Shown here in pieces: positions 1-5,313 of a DNA stretch of 5,313 bases. Position 1 is the stretch's first letter. The number at the start of each line of letters is the position of its first letter. This DNA is from SAR324 cluster bacterium (GTDB taxonomy: Bacteria; SAR324; JACQKK01). The notes under the pieces are model-generated. The model worked only from the letters and a program-made list of their open reading frames with translations. It had not been told where the DNA came from and did no database searches. The stretch lies in assembly GCA_022572825.1 (NCBI GenBank), contig JACZVE010000254.1:1-5313 (forward strand). Reading direction: 5' to 3'. A program made the position numbers and the translations under genes.

Positions 1-16
1 TGTCATTCTTTGACAT
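1..16 (-). CDS. possible 5' end of a divergent gene leaving the window (starts M-S-K-N-D)
   Basis: On the minus strand an ATG at 16-14 opens a frame that runs off the left edge and reads Met-Ser-Lys-Asn-Asp. It is preceded by AGGCGG (28-23), one mismatch from the ideal Shine-Dalgarno AGGAGG, at a 6-nt spacing, which is a very good initiation context. A -35/-10-like pair lies upstream (40-69). Only five codons are visible, so the product cannot be named. Against it, two plus-strand frames are also open from the left edge (ending at 81 and 86), so the bases could instead be the tail of a rightward gene. I prefer the divergent start because of the ribosome-binding site. Confidence 0.33.
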
Positions 17-39
17 GGTTGGCCGCCTATGGCAATATT

Positions 40-69
40 CTTCTACCTGCGGGTCTGCCGGTAAGTCAA
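40..69 (-). promoter_or_regulatory. possible sigma70-type promoter for the leftward gene
   Basis: Read on the minus strand, TTGACT (69-64, 5 of 6 matches to TTGACA) is followed after 18 nt by TAGAAG (45-40, 4 of 6 matches to TATAAT). It lies in the most A/T-rich part of the window and just upstream of the ATG at 16. The geometry is acceptable but the -10 is weak. This is inferred from consensus only. Confidence 0.25.
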
Positions 70-297
70 TCAAAACAATAATATAGAGGCGAGATGGGTG
101 CGGTGGAAGCGCACTACAAGTCCCTCACTTTCGGCACTAGGATGGGGTTCGGGGACAGTGCCTGCCTCTATTCTTAGCGCTGCGCACAATCGCCCCCCTT
201 GCTGCCGGCTCCCGCGCGATTATTACGCGCAATGGGTGAGGGCGATCCGTGCGTGGGCCAGAGGTCAATGCGGGCTATGCCCCACCCGCGGCACAGG

Positions 298-313
298 GCC
301 ATCCCCGGATGGC
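298..313. repeat. compact inverted repeat (hairpin) upstream of cyaY
   Basis: GCCATC (298-303) and GATGGC (308-313) are perfect inverted copies around a CCCG tetraloop. The outer bases of that loop can also pair, giving 7 bp. The hairpin sits just upstream of the putative -10 for cyaY and just downstream of the opposed TATAAT on the other strand. It could lie at the start of a leftward transcript. There is no T-run, so a terminator role is unlikely. Confidence 0.5.
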
Positions 314-338
314 TAAAGCCGCCGGGCCATTATAGAAT
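310..338 (+). promoter_or_regulatory. possible cyaY promoter
   Basis: TAGAAT (333-338) matches the sigma70 -10 consensus at 5 of 6 positions. The hexamer 17 nt upstream, TGGCTA (310-315), matches only 3 of 6, so the -35 is weak. A transcript would start near 345 and give cyaY a leader of about 100 nt. It overlaps a perfect TATAAT on the opposite strand. Consensus evidence only. Confidence 0.3.
329..334 (-). promoter_or_regulatory. possible -10 box (TATAAT) for a leftward transcript
   Basis: The minus strand reads a perfect TATAAT at 334-329. The -35 region at 17 nt spacing (TGTGGT, 357-352) is poor. If used, it would drive a leftward transcript through the hairpin-rich 180-320 region, either as a long leader of the gene starting at 16 or as a separate small RNA. 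It is back to back with the cyaY -10, so the two would compete for RNA polymerase. Confidence 0.25.
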
Positions 339-434
339 ATCCTACACCTGGACCACAGAGGTTGCCACGGATCGGGCCAGCGATGTAAACCGCCGGGTTG
401 CTCGTTTGCCGGCGTGGACAAAACTACCAAAAGC

Positions 435-438
435 GAGG
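435..438 (+). promoter_or_regulatory. ribosome binding site deciding the cyaY start
   Basis: GAGG stands 5 nt before the ATG at 444. The alternative ATG at 465 and the GTG at 414 lack a comparable motif, so 444 is the preferred start. Confidence 0.55.
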
Positions 439-443
439 CCCCT

Positions 444-794
444 ATGAACGCGAAAGCGCAAGCGATGACGGAATCGGCATACAGGAAGCTGGCCCTGGAA
501 GCCTACAATCGCATCGAGGCCCAGTTCGAGGACATCGACCCCGACGCCGTGGAGTGTGAGGTGGCGCAGGGAGCGCTGACCCTGACGCTGCCGGACGGCG
601 CCCGCTGGGTGCTCAGCCAGCAGCCGCCCGTGCGCCAGATGTGGCTGGCCGTCGCCTCCAAGGGGCGCGCCTTTCACTTCGATTACGACGCCTCAACCGG
701 ACGCTGGCTGGACGACAAAGGCGAAGGCGTGGAACTGCTGGGCTATCTGGAGCAACTGCTGAACGAAGTGGCGGGCCTGCAGGTGAAATTCTAG
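444..794 (+). CDS. cyaY: CyaY, bacterial frataxin (iron-sulfur cluster assembly regulator/iron donor)
   Basis: Frataxin-family cytoplasmic protein of 116 residues, close to the ~106 of E. coli CyaY. The family binds iron through an acidic ridge and interacts with the cysteine desulfurase IscS to tune Fe-S cluster assembly. The sequence shows the expected order: a first helix and ridge rich in acids (E25, E29, D30, D32, D34, E37, E39), a beta sheet with the DG turn (51-52), the signature Q-P-P-V-R-Q-M-W-L-A (60-69), the F-H-F-D strand (77-80), W88, and a C-terminal helix. The ATG at 444 is chosen for its GAGG. Homologues align best from the Met at 465 (M-T-E-S), so a 109-residue form is possible. 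The segment W-L-D-D-K-G-E-G (88-95) differs from E. coli CyaY. No isc genes are visible nearby. An 87-nt gap separates it from the catabolic genes, so co-transcription is uncertain. Confidence 0.9.
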   Translation: MNAKAQAMTESAYRKLALEAYNRIEAQFEDIDPDAVECEVAQGALTLTLPDGARWVLSQQPPVRQMWLAVASKGRAFHFDYDASTGRWLDDKGEGVELLGYLEQLLNEVAGLQVKF

Positions 795-881
795 CGCGCG
801 CGCTGGCCGACGGCACGGCGCCGGATGCACGAACCGCGCGCCATGCGCTGGAGGAGAACCTATCGATCCGACTTGAGTCCC

Positions 882-1871
882 ATGATCCGAGTCGCCTTGC
901 TTGACGACTATCAGGGCGTGGCCATGGATTGTGCTCCGTGGCACGAGCTGCCGCGGGGGGTGAAGGTGGAGACCTTCACCGCGCCCTTCCGGGACCTGGA
1001 CGATGCCGCCGGGCAGCTCGGGCCTTATCCCGTGGTGATGGCCATGCGGGAGCGGACGCGCTTCCCGCGGGAGCTGCTGGAGCGCCTTCCCGATCTCAAG
1101 CTGTTGGCCACCGCCGGCCCGCGCAACGCGGCCATCGACATGCAAGCCGCCAGCGAGATGGGTATCGTCGTCTGCGGTACCGGCGGCGCTCCGGGCACCA
1201 CGATGGAGCTCACCTGGGGACTGATGCTGGCCGTGATGCGGCACATTCCCGGCGAGCACAACCGAATGCGCGACGGCGGCTGGCAGGAAACCATCGGCCT
1301 CGGCCTGGAGGGCAAGACCCTGGGACTGCTGGGGCTGGGCAACATCGGGGCACAGGTCGCTGCCGTGGCCAAGCCCTTCCACATGCGCGTGATCGCCTGG
1401 AGCCACAACCTGACGGCGGAGCGGGCTGCGGAATGCGGCGCGGAACGGGTGGACAAGGAGGACCTGCTCGCCCAGGCGGACGTGGTTTCCATCCATCTGA
1501 GGCTGAGCGAGCGCACCACGGCGCTGCTGGGCAGCCGCGAGCTGGCGTTGATGAAGCGCTCTGCCTATCTGATCAACACCTCGCGGGGCCCCATCGTCGA
1601 GGAGTCCGCCCTGGTCGACGCGCTCCAACGCGGGCAGATCGCCGGCGCGGGCCTGGACGTTTACGATGTGGAGCCGCTGCCCCCCGGCCATCCGCTGCGT
1701 ACGCTGGACAACGTCGTGCTGACGCCGCACCTGGGCTACGTGACCCACGAGGTTTATGCCCGCTTTTACGGGGAGACGCTGGAAAACATCCGAGCCTATC
1801 TGGCCGGCCAACCCACCCGCGTGCTGAACCCGGACGTATTGCAGCGATTGCGGCCGCCTCCCGTCGCGTGA
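882..1871 (+). CDS. D-2-hydroxyacid dehydrogenase family protein
   Basis: NAD(P)-dependent oxidoreductase that interconverts 2-hydroxy acids and 2-oxo acids; 329 residues, a normal length. The N-terminal catalytic half begins with I-R-V-A-L-L-D-D-Y-Q-G-V-A, a typical opening of one uncharacterised branch, which fixes the start at 882 rather than at the ATGs at 825 or 843. The Rossmann domain has G-L-G-N-I-G at 151-156. The catalytic triad is complete: R235 in N-T-S-R-G, E264 in D-V-Y-D-V-E-P, H283 in T-P-H-L-G. The position 18 residues after the glycine motif, usually Asp in NAD-specific members, is S174 (A-W-S-H-N), so NADP use or relaxed specificity is possible. Substrate cannot be read from sequence; glyoxylate, hydroxypyruvate or a branched 2-oxo acid are options. 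It appears to head the operon, 28 nt before the AtuA gene, and its own ribosome site is weak (GAG, 5 nt upstream). Confidence 0.9.
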   Translation: MIRVALLDDYQGVAMDCAPWHELPRGVKVETFTAPFRDLDDAAGQLGPYPVVMAMRERTRFPRELLERLPDLKLLATAGPRNAAIDMQAASEMGIVVCGTGGAPGTTMELTWGLMLAVMRHIPGEHNRMRDGGWQETIGLGLEGKTLGLLGLGNIGAQVAAVAKPFHMRVIAWSHNLTAERAAECGAERVDKEDLLAQADVVSIHLRLSERTTALLGSRELALMKRSAYLINTSRGPIVEESALVDALQRGQIAGAGLDVYDVEPLPPGHPLRTLDNVVLTPHLGYVTHEVYARFYGETLENIRAYLAGQPTRVLNPDVLQRLRPPPVA

Positions 1872-1899
1872 GACCCGGCCCCAGGCGAGAGCAGACCCC

Positions 1900-3237
1900 A
1901 TGAGCCGACCCCTTCGCATCGGCACGGGCGCGGGATTCTCCGCGGACCGCCTCGATCCCGCCGTCGACCTGGTGGCCCGGGGCGCACTGGACTACATCGT
2001 GTTCGAATGCCTGGGCGAGCGCACCCTGGCCTTCGCTCACCGGGACCGCCTGCGCGATCCGGAGCAGGGCTACAACAAGCTGCTGGAAACGCGTTTTCGC
2101 GCCTTGCTGCCCCTCTGCGCGGACAACGGCACCCGCGTCATCACCAACATGGGCGCCGCCAACCCCCGCGCCGCCGCCCTGCGTACCCTGGAGGTCGCCG
2201 GGGCGCTGGGTCTCAAGCACTGCAAGGTGGCCTGCGTGGAGGGCGACGACGTCACCGCGCGCATCGACGGCGACACCGAGCTGCCCGAGCTGGGCACGAC
2301 CGTCGGGAAGTTGGGCCAATCGCTGGTGGCCGCCAACGCATACATCGGCGCCGACGCGCTGCTGCCCGCGCTGGCGGCCGGGGCGGATGTGGTGATCGCG
2401 GGCCGAGTGGCCGATCCCTCGCTCTTCCTGGCGCCCCTGCGGCACGCCTTCGGCTGGCGGGAGGACGACTGGCAGAAGATGGGCGCGGGCACGGCGGTGG
2501 GACATCTGCTGGAATGCGCCGCGCAGGTCACCGGCGGTTACTTCGCCGATCCGGGGATCAAGCCGGTGGAAAACCTGGCCTACGTGGGCTTCCCCATCGC
2601 CGAGGTGGCCCCGGACGGCGCGGCGGTGATCACCAAGCTGCCGGACACCGGCGGCTGCGTCACCCTGCACACGGTCAAGGAGCAACTCCTCTACGAGATT
2701 CACGACCCCGCACGCTACTTCACGCCGGACGTGGTGGCGGACTTTTCCACTACCCGCCTGAGCGAGGACGGGCCCGACCGCGTTCGGGTGACAGGCGCGG
2801 GCGGGCGGCCCCGGCCGGAGGCGCTGAAGGTGACGCTGGCCTTCGACGGCGGCTCGCTGGCCGAGGCGGAGGTGAGCTGTGCCGGCCCCGGCGCCAGGAA
2901 CCGCGCGCGGCTGGCGGGGGAGATCGTCCGCGAGCGCATGACCCACTTGCACGGCTACGGCGGAGCGCTGCGCATCGATCTGATCGGCGTGTCCGCCCTG
3001 CACGGCACCGCCGTGGAACGCCCGGTGGACACCGAGGACGTGCGCCTCCGTGCCGCCCTGCGCTCCCTGCGCGACGAGGACGCCGAGCTGCTCTTGTGGG
3101 AGGTGGAATCCCTGCTGTGCTGCGGGCCGGCGGGCGGCGGCGGATTCCGGGGCCACATCACCCCCAGCGTGGTGACGCACTCGGCCTACCTGCCCCGCGA
3201 GCAGGTGCAAACCCGCGTGGAGATGTTCGAGGCGTGA
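1900..3237 (+). CDS. AtuA/DUF1446 family protein (acyclic terpene utilisation family), N-terminal part only
   Basis: 445-residue member of the AtuA family (DUF1446). AtuA is encoded in the Pseudomonas citronellol/geraniol (acyclic terpene) cluster, but its biochemical reaction is not established to my knowledge. Family blocks are seen in order: G-T-G-A-G-F near the N-terminus (8-13), G-A-L-D-Y-I (28-33), I-T-N-M-G-A-A-N-P (81-89), G-A-D-V-V-I-A-G-R-V (161-170), G-H-L-L-E-C-A-A-Q-V-T-G-G (201-213), P-I-A-E-V (232-236), Q-L-L-Y-E-I-H-D-P (262-270) and a C-terminal C-C-G-P-A-G-G-G-G (407-415). No signal peptide or membrane segment, so cytoplasmic. Many AtuA proteins carry a further C-terminal domain of ~100 residues; here that domain is a separate gene that overlaps this stop codon by 4 nt. 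The purine-rich AGGCGAG (1883-1889) precedes the ATG. The specific substrate is unknown. Confidence 0.88.
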   Translation: MSRPLRIGTGAGFSADRLDPAVDLVARGALDYIVFECLGERTLAFAHRDRLRDPEQGYNKLLETRFRALLPLCADNGTRVITNMGAANPRAAALRTLEVAGALGLKHCKVACVEGDDVTARIDGDTELPELGTTVGKLGQSLVAANAYIGADALLPALAAGADVVIAGRVADPSLFLAPLRHAFGWREDDWQKMGAGTAVGHLLECAAQVTGGYFADPGIKPVENLAYVGFPIAEVAPDGAAVITKLPDTGGCVTLHTVKEQLLYEIHDPARYFTPDVVADFSTTRLSEDGPDRVRVTGAGGRPRPEALKVTLAFDGGSLAEAEVSCAGPGARNRARLAGEIVRERMTHLHGYGGALRIDLIGVSALHGTAVERPVDTEDVRLRAALRSLRDEDAELLLWEVESLLCCGPAGGGGFRGHITPSVVTHSAYLPREQVQTRVEMFEA

Positions 3238-3572
3238 GCCAAGCCGAAAAGTCGCGCAGCGTGCCCCTGCGGGAGATCGCCCATGCCCGCGCCGGGGACA
3301 AGGGCAACATCTCCTCGGTCGCCCTGTTCGTATTCGATCCCCGCCATTACGAGGCCGTCAGGGCGCAGGTGACGCCCCAGCGGCTCCGCGCCGCCTTCGG
3401 CGGGGTGCTGCGCGGGGAGATCGCGCGCTATGAGCTGGAGCGCCTGCACGGGTTCAACTTCGTCATGACCGAGGCGCTGGAAGGCGGCGTCAACAGCTCG
3501 CTCAACCTGGACTCCCACGGTAAGTCCTGGAGCTACCTGCTCCTGTCGCTGGAAGTGGAGGTGGAGGTGTGA
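3234..3572 (+). CDS. AtuA-like small protein (separately encoded AtuA C-terminal domain)
   Basis: 112-residue protein matching the C-terminal domain of full-length AtuA proteins, which I know as an AtuA-like ferredoxin-fold domain. Seen here: L-R-E-I-A-H-A-R-A-G-D-K-G-N (12-25), N-F-V-M-T-E-A-L-E-G-G-V (75-86), and S-L-N-L-D-S-H-G-K-S (89-98). The start is taken as the GTG at 3234, which overlaps the TGA of the AtuA gene (GTGA). The frame is open far upstream inside AtuA, but that part reads as Arg/Gly-rich out-of-frame sequence and is not coding. The overlap implies translational coupling and roughly equal production, which suggests the two chains form one complex. The fold name is from memory; no cysteines are visible, so this is not a redox ferredoxin. 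Confidence 0.82.
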   Translation: MSQAEKSRSVPLREIAHARAGDKGNISSVALFVFDPRHYEAVRAQVTPQRLRAAFGGVLRGEIARYELERLHGFNFVMTEALEGGVNSSLNLDSHGKSWSYLLLSLEVEVEV

Positions 3573-3609
3573 CAGCGGCGCCGGCGTGGGCCAACAGGGG
3601 CTGATCGGA

Positions 3610-4545
3610 ATGGCTGAGTTCGCAAATACCGACCCCTGCCCCGTGGGCCTGCGGGGCATCGTGCCCAGCCTGAACACGCCGTTCACCGCGGACGACCGCA
3701 TCGACCGCGTCAGCCTGCGCCGTCAGGTCGATGGGATCCTCGCCGCGGGTTGCGCGGGAATGCTCATCAACGCCGTCGCGGGCGAGTCCGGCAGCCTGAC
3801 ACTCGACGAGAAGCAACGGGTGTTGGACACGGTGTTGGAGCACACCGCGGGCAGAGTGCCCGTTATCGCGGGGGTGAGCAGCGACGAGCCCGCGCAGAGG
3901 TTGGCCCTGGCCCGCATGGCGCGGCAGGCGGGCGCGGAGTGGATGCTCTGCCAGCCCCCGTCCGGAGCCAGCGGCACGGTGCTGGAGAAGCTGCTGGGCG
4001 AACTGTGCGCCGCCGGCCCGCCCAACCTGATGCTGCAGGATCTGGACTTTGCGGGGCCGGGCCTGCCGCTGGAAGAAATCGTGGCCCTGTTCCAGCGCGT
4101 GCCCGCCTTTCGCGCGCTGAAGATCGAGACCCTGCCGGCCGGGCCCAAGTACAGCGCGGTGCTGGAGGCGACAGGCGGCCGGCTCCACGTCAGCGGAGGC
4201 TGGGCCGTGCAGCAGCTACCCGACGCGCTGCGGCGCGGCGTGCACGCCTTTATCCCCTCCACCATGGAGCCGCTCTACTGCCGCATCTACGCGCACTTCG
4301 CGGCCGGCCGCGAGGCCGAGGCGCAGGTGCTGTTCGAAGCGCTGCTGCCCGTGCTGGCCTTCGCCCATTCCCACATTCACGTAGCGTTGCGCTTCTTCAA
4401 GCGCCTGCGTGCCGCCGAGGGCGTGTTCGCCACGGACGCCGTACGCCCGCCGGTGCCGCCGCTCGATGCCTACCAGGCCGCCGAGGCCGAGCGGCTCATC
4501 GGGAGGGTACTGGCCATGCAGGCGGGGTTGCCGCAATCGAAATAG
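3610..4545 (+). CDS. dihydrodipicolinate synthase (DapA)/N-acetylneuraminate lyase family protein, not a true DapA
   Basis: TIM-barrel class I aldolase/lyase family, 311 residues (usual ~290-310). Members form a Schiff base between a barrel lysine and a 2-oxo acid, often pyruvate, to make or break C-C bonds or dehydrate sugar acids. Seen: N-terminal G-I-V-P-S-L-N-T-P-F (16-25), the G-A-G-E-like turn A-V-A-G-E-S (55-60) where DapA has G-T-T-G-E, and the catalytic lysine K171 in A-L-K-I-E. The family Tyr in Y-N-x-P is replaced: the aligned segment is L-M-L-Q-D-L (140-145), giving Q143. Lysine biosynthesis is therefore unlikely; a catabolic aldolase or dehydratase is more likely. The ATG at 3610 is chosen, with AGGGG about 9 nt upstream; a GTG at 3586 would add 8 residues. 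It follows the AtuA pair by 37 nt and ends the plus-strand run. Confidence 0.85.
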   Translation: MAEFANTDPCPVGLRGIVPSLNTPFTADDRIDRVSLRRQVDGILAAGCAGMLINAVAGESGSLTLDEKQRVLDTVLEHTAGRVPVIAGVSSDEPAQRLALARMARQAGAEWMLCQPPSGASGTVLEKLLGELCAAGPPNLMLQDLDFAGPGLPLEEIVALFQRVPAFRALKIETLPAGPKYSAVLEATGGRLHVSGGWAVQQLPDALRRGVHAFIPSTMEPLYCRIYAHFAAGREAEAQVLFEALLPVLAFAHSHIHVALRFFKRLRAAEGVFATDAVRPPVPPLDAYQAAEAERLIGRVLAMQAGLPQSK

Positions 4546-4551
4546 ACCGAT

Positions 4552-4572
4552 CCGGCGAGGCACGCGCGCCGG
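4552..4572. terminator. possible hairpin between convergent genes
   Basis: CCGGCG (4552-4557) and CGCCGG (4567-4572) are perfect inverted copies with a 9-nt loop. They lie in the 34-nt gap between the stop codons of the DHDPS-family gene and the convergent KPR-family gene. Such a symmetric stem could serve transcripts from both sides. No T-run follows on either strand, so intrinsic termination is unproven. Confidence 0.3.
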
Positions 4573-4579
4573 CCCGCCG

Positions 4580-5313
4580 TCAGGATTGCCCATCGGCGTG
4601 CAGCTTGAGGGCGGCGTAAATGAATTGGTTGACGGGGGTAGGCACGCCCAGCTCGACGCCCAGGCGCACCACCGTGCCCTGCAGCGCCTCCAGCTCCAGT
4701 GGCTTGGCGCGCTCCAGATCCAGCAGCATCGAGGGCTTCACATCCGGCGGCGAGGGTGGCAGACCCTGGAGAGCGGCCTCGACGATGCCCTGGTCCAGAT
4801 CGACGCCCTTTTCGCGGGCGACCGCCTCGATCTCCCGCATGCTGCTTTCGAGCAGTTCCCGCGTGTCCGGATCGGCCCGCACCGGCCCGACCGGCTGACG
4901 GGTGAGGGCGCACATCCCGGCCGTGGCGGCGAGAAAGAGGAACTTGTGCCACAGCTCCCGCTCGATGTGTGGGGTGAGGACGGCGTCGATCTGCGCCCCT
5001 TTCAACACGGCCTCCACCGCCCGTGCGCGCGGGCTCGGCTCACCGGAAAACTCGCCGAAGAGCACCTGCTGAAAAGGGGTGGTCTGGCGAATCACCCCAG
5101 GCTCGGCGATGGCCGAGGAAATCTTGGCCAGCCCGCCCAGCACGTGCTCCGGGCCGATCACGGCCCCGATGCGCTCGGCGATGTCCACCCCGTTGAGCAG
5201 GGGCAGCACCAGCGTCTCCGCACCCACCATGGGATGGATCGCGCGCGCCGCCGCCTCCAGGCCGTAAGCCTTGGTGGTCATCACCACCAGCCCGACAGGG
5301 CCGACTTGCGCGG
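4580..5313 (-). CDS. ketopantoate reductase (PanE/ApbA) family protein, 5' end outside the window
   Basis: NAD(P)H-dependent reductase family typified by ketopantoate reductase (pantothenate synthesis), which reduces a 2-oxo acid to a 2-hydroxy acid. About 243 residues are visible; family members have ~300, so roughly 70 N-terminal residues with the Rossmann G-x-G-x-x-G lie beyond the right edge. Seen in order: T-T-K-A-Y (family V-K-A-Y), P-L-L-N-G-V-D, the catalytic-lysine region E-L-W-H-K-F (Lys codon at 4943-4945), K-P-S-M-L-L-D, P-L-E-L-E, and the typical end V-P-T-P-V-N. After the lysine, classic PanE has N-x-x-x-N; here it is F-L-A-A-T-A-G, so the substrate probably differs and I do not call it panE. 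The frame is open through to the edge. It converges on the plus-strand operon with a 34-nt gap, so it is transcribed separately. Confidence 0.85.
   Translation of the reverse strand, partial: AQVGPVGLVVMTTKAYGLEAAARAIHPMVGAETLVLPLLNGVDIAERIGAVIGPEHVLGGLAKISSAIAEPGVIRQTTPFQQVLFGEFSGEPSPRARAVEAVLKGAQIDAVLTPHIERELWHKFLFLAATAGMCALTRQPVGPVRADPDTRELLESSMREIEAVAREKGVDLDQGIVEAALQGLPPSPPDVKPSMLLDLERAKPLELEALQGTVVRLGVELGVPTPVNQFIYAALKLHADGQS

Larger units (their letters stand above)
17..443. other. divergent intergenic region with several hairpins, no convincing gene
   Basis: This stretch of about 430 bases holds no coding region I can support. No tRNA signature or known structured RNA was recognised. 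It contains several perfect or near-perfect inverted repeats: GTGCG/CGCAC (98-102 with 110-114), GGCACT/AGTGCC (133-138 with 157-162), GCGCG/CGCGC (214-218 with 226-230), GTGC+GTGGG paired with CCCAC and GCAC (249-257 with 281-285 and 291-294), an alternative GCGGG/CCCGC (270-274 with 285-289), and GCCATC/GATGGC (298-303 with 308-313). None is followed by a T-run on either strand, so they are not standard intrinsic terminators. Two opposed -10-like boxes sit at 329-338. The dense structure at 249-320 could be a leader or small RNA, or just high-GC sequence. Confidence 0.6.

Noticed and set aside
1..86. Two plus-strand frames open from the left edge (stops at 79-81 and 84-86) that might be the tail of an upstream gene
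   Set aside because: Each gives under 30 residues with no family match, and both cannot be real. The leftward start with a good ribosome site is a better reading, though this is not settled.
94..177. 27-residue open frame starting M-G-A-V-E-A-H, with GAGG at 86-89
   Set aside because: The ribosome site is acceptable, but the peptide has no recognisable features, no clear membrane segment, and nothing to support it beyond chance.
180..330. 6S RNA, RNase P RNA or tRNA in the intergenic region
   Set aside because: Compared by eye on both strands with remembered signatures. No T-arm motif, no RNase P core and no convincing 6S closing stem were found.
98..447. Two overlapping plus-strand frames of 72 and 82 codons before cyaY
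   Set aside because: Arg/Pro-rich translations without motifs, weak starts, and overlap with hairpins and putative promoter boxes.
693..1925. Minus-strand open frame of 410 codons
   Set aside because: Antisense to cyaY and the hydroxyacid dehydrogenase, with low-complexity composition and no recognisable family.
1573..3210. Long minus-strand open frame (545 codons) opposite the dehydrogenase and AtuA genes
   Set aside because: It is antisense to two clearly recognised genes and reads as His/Gln/Gly/Arg-rich sequence without domain motifs, a usual effect of high GC.
2007..3233. Upstream part of the frame that carries the AtuA-like small protein
   Set aside because: It overlaps AtuA in another frame and is Arg/Gly/Ala-rich. 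Only the part from the GTG at 3234 matches a family.
3586..3609. GTG at 3586 as the start of the DHDPS-family gene
   Set aside because: No ribosome site fits it, and the extra 8 residues precede the conserved start. The ATG at 3610 has AGGGG upstream.

Overview
The window looks like a chromosomal piece of a high-GC bacterium, most likely a proteobacterium. The genes use G/C-rich third positions throughout. They include a bacterial frataxin (CyaY), typical of beta- and gammaproteobacteria, and enzyme families common in the accessory catabolic clusters of those groups. I cannot assign a genus. The first ~180 bases are visibly less GC-rich than the rest and contain no recognisable long gene.

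Layout. Positions 1-443 are a divergent, non-coding region. At the left edge a well-formed ribosome-binding site and ATG point leftwards (minus strand, start at 16), suggesting a gene that leaves the window. On the right, cyaY starts at 444. Between them are several G/C hairpins (roughly 98-330) and a back-to-back pair of -10-like boxes at 329-338. After cyaY (444-794) come four plus-strand genes that look like one operon: a D-2-hydroxyacid dehydrogenase (882-1871), an AtuA/DUF1446 family protein (1900-3237), a small AtuA-like C-terminal-domain protein (3234-3572, overlapping its neighbour by 4 nt), and a dihydrodipicolinate-synthase-family lyase/aldolase (3610-4545). A ketopantoate-reductase-family gene then runs towards them on the minus strand (4580 to the right edge, 5' end missing).

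How the genes may fit together. The dehydrogenase can interconvert a 2-hydroxy acid and a 2-oxo acid. The DHDPS-family enzyme acts through a Schiff base on a 2-oxo acid. The ketopantoate-reductase-like enzyme reduces a 2-oxo acid. The AtuA pair belongs to a family known from acyclic terpene (citronellol/geraniol) use, but its chemistry is not known to me. Together they suggest breakdown of a branched or carboxylated small acid through 2-oxo acid intermediates. The carboxylase and other atu genes are not in the window, so terpene use cannot be claimed. The most notable features are that the AtuA protein is split into two translationally coupled genes, and that the DHDPS-like, hydroxyacid dehydrogenase and KPR-like proteins each depart from their family's classic active-site or cofactor signature. 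This makes the cluster a candidate uncharacterised pathway.
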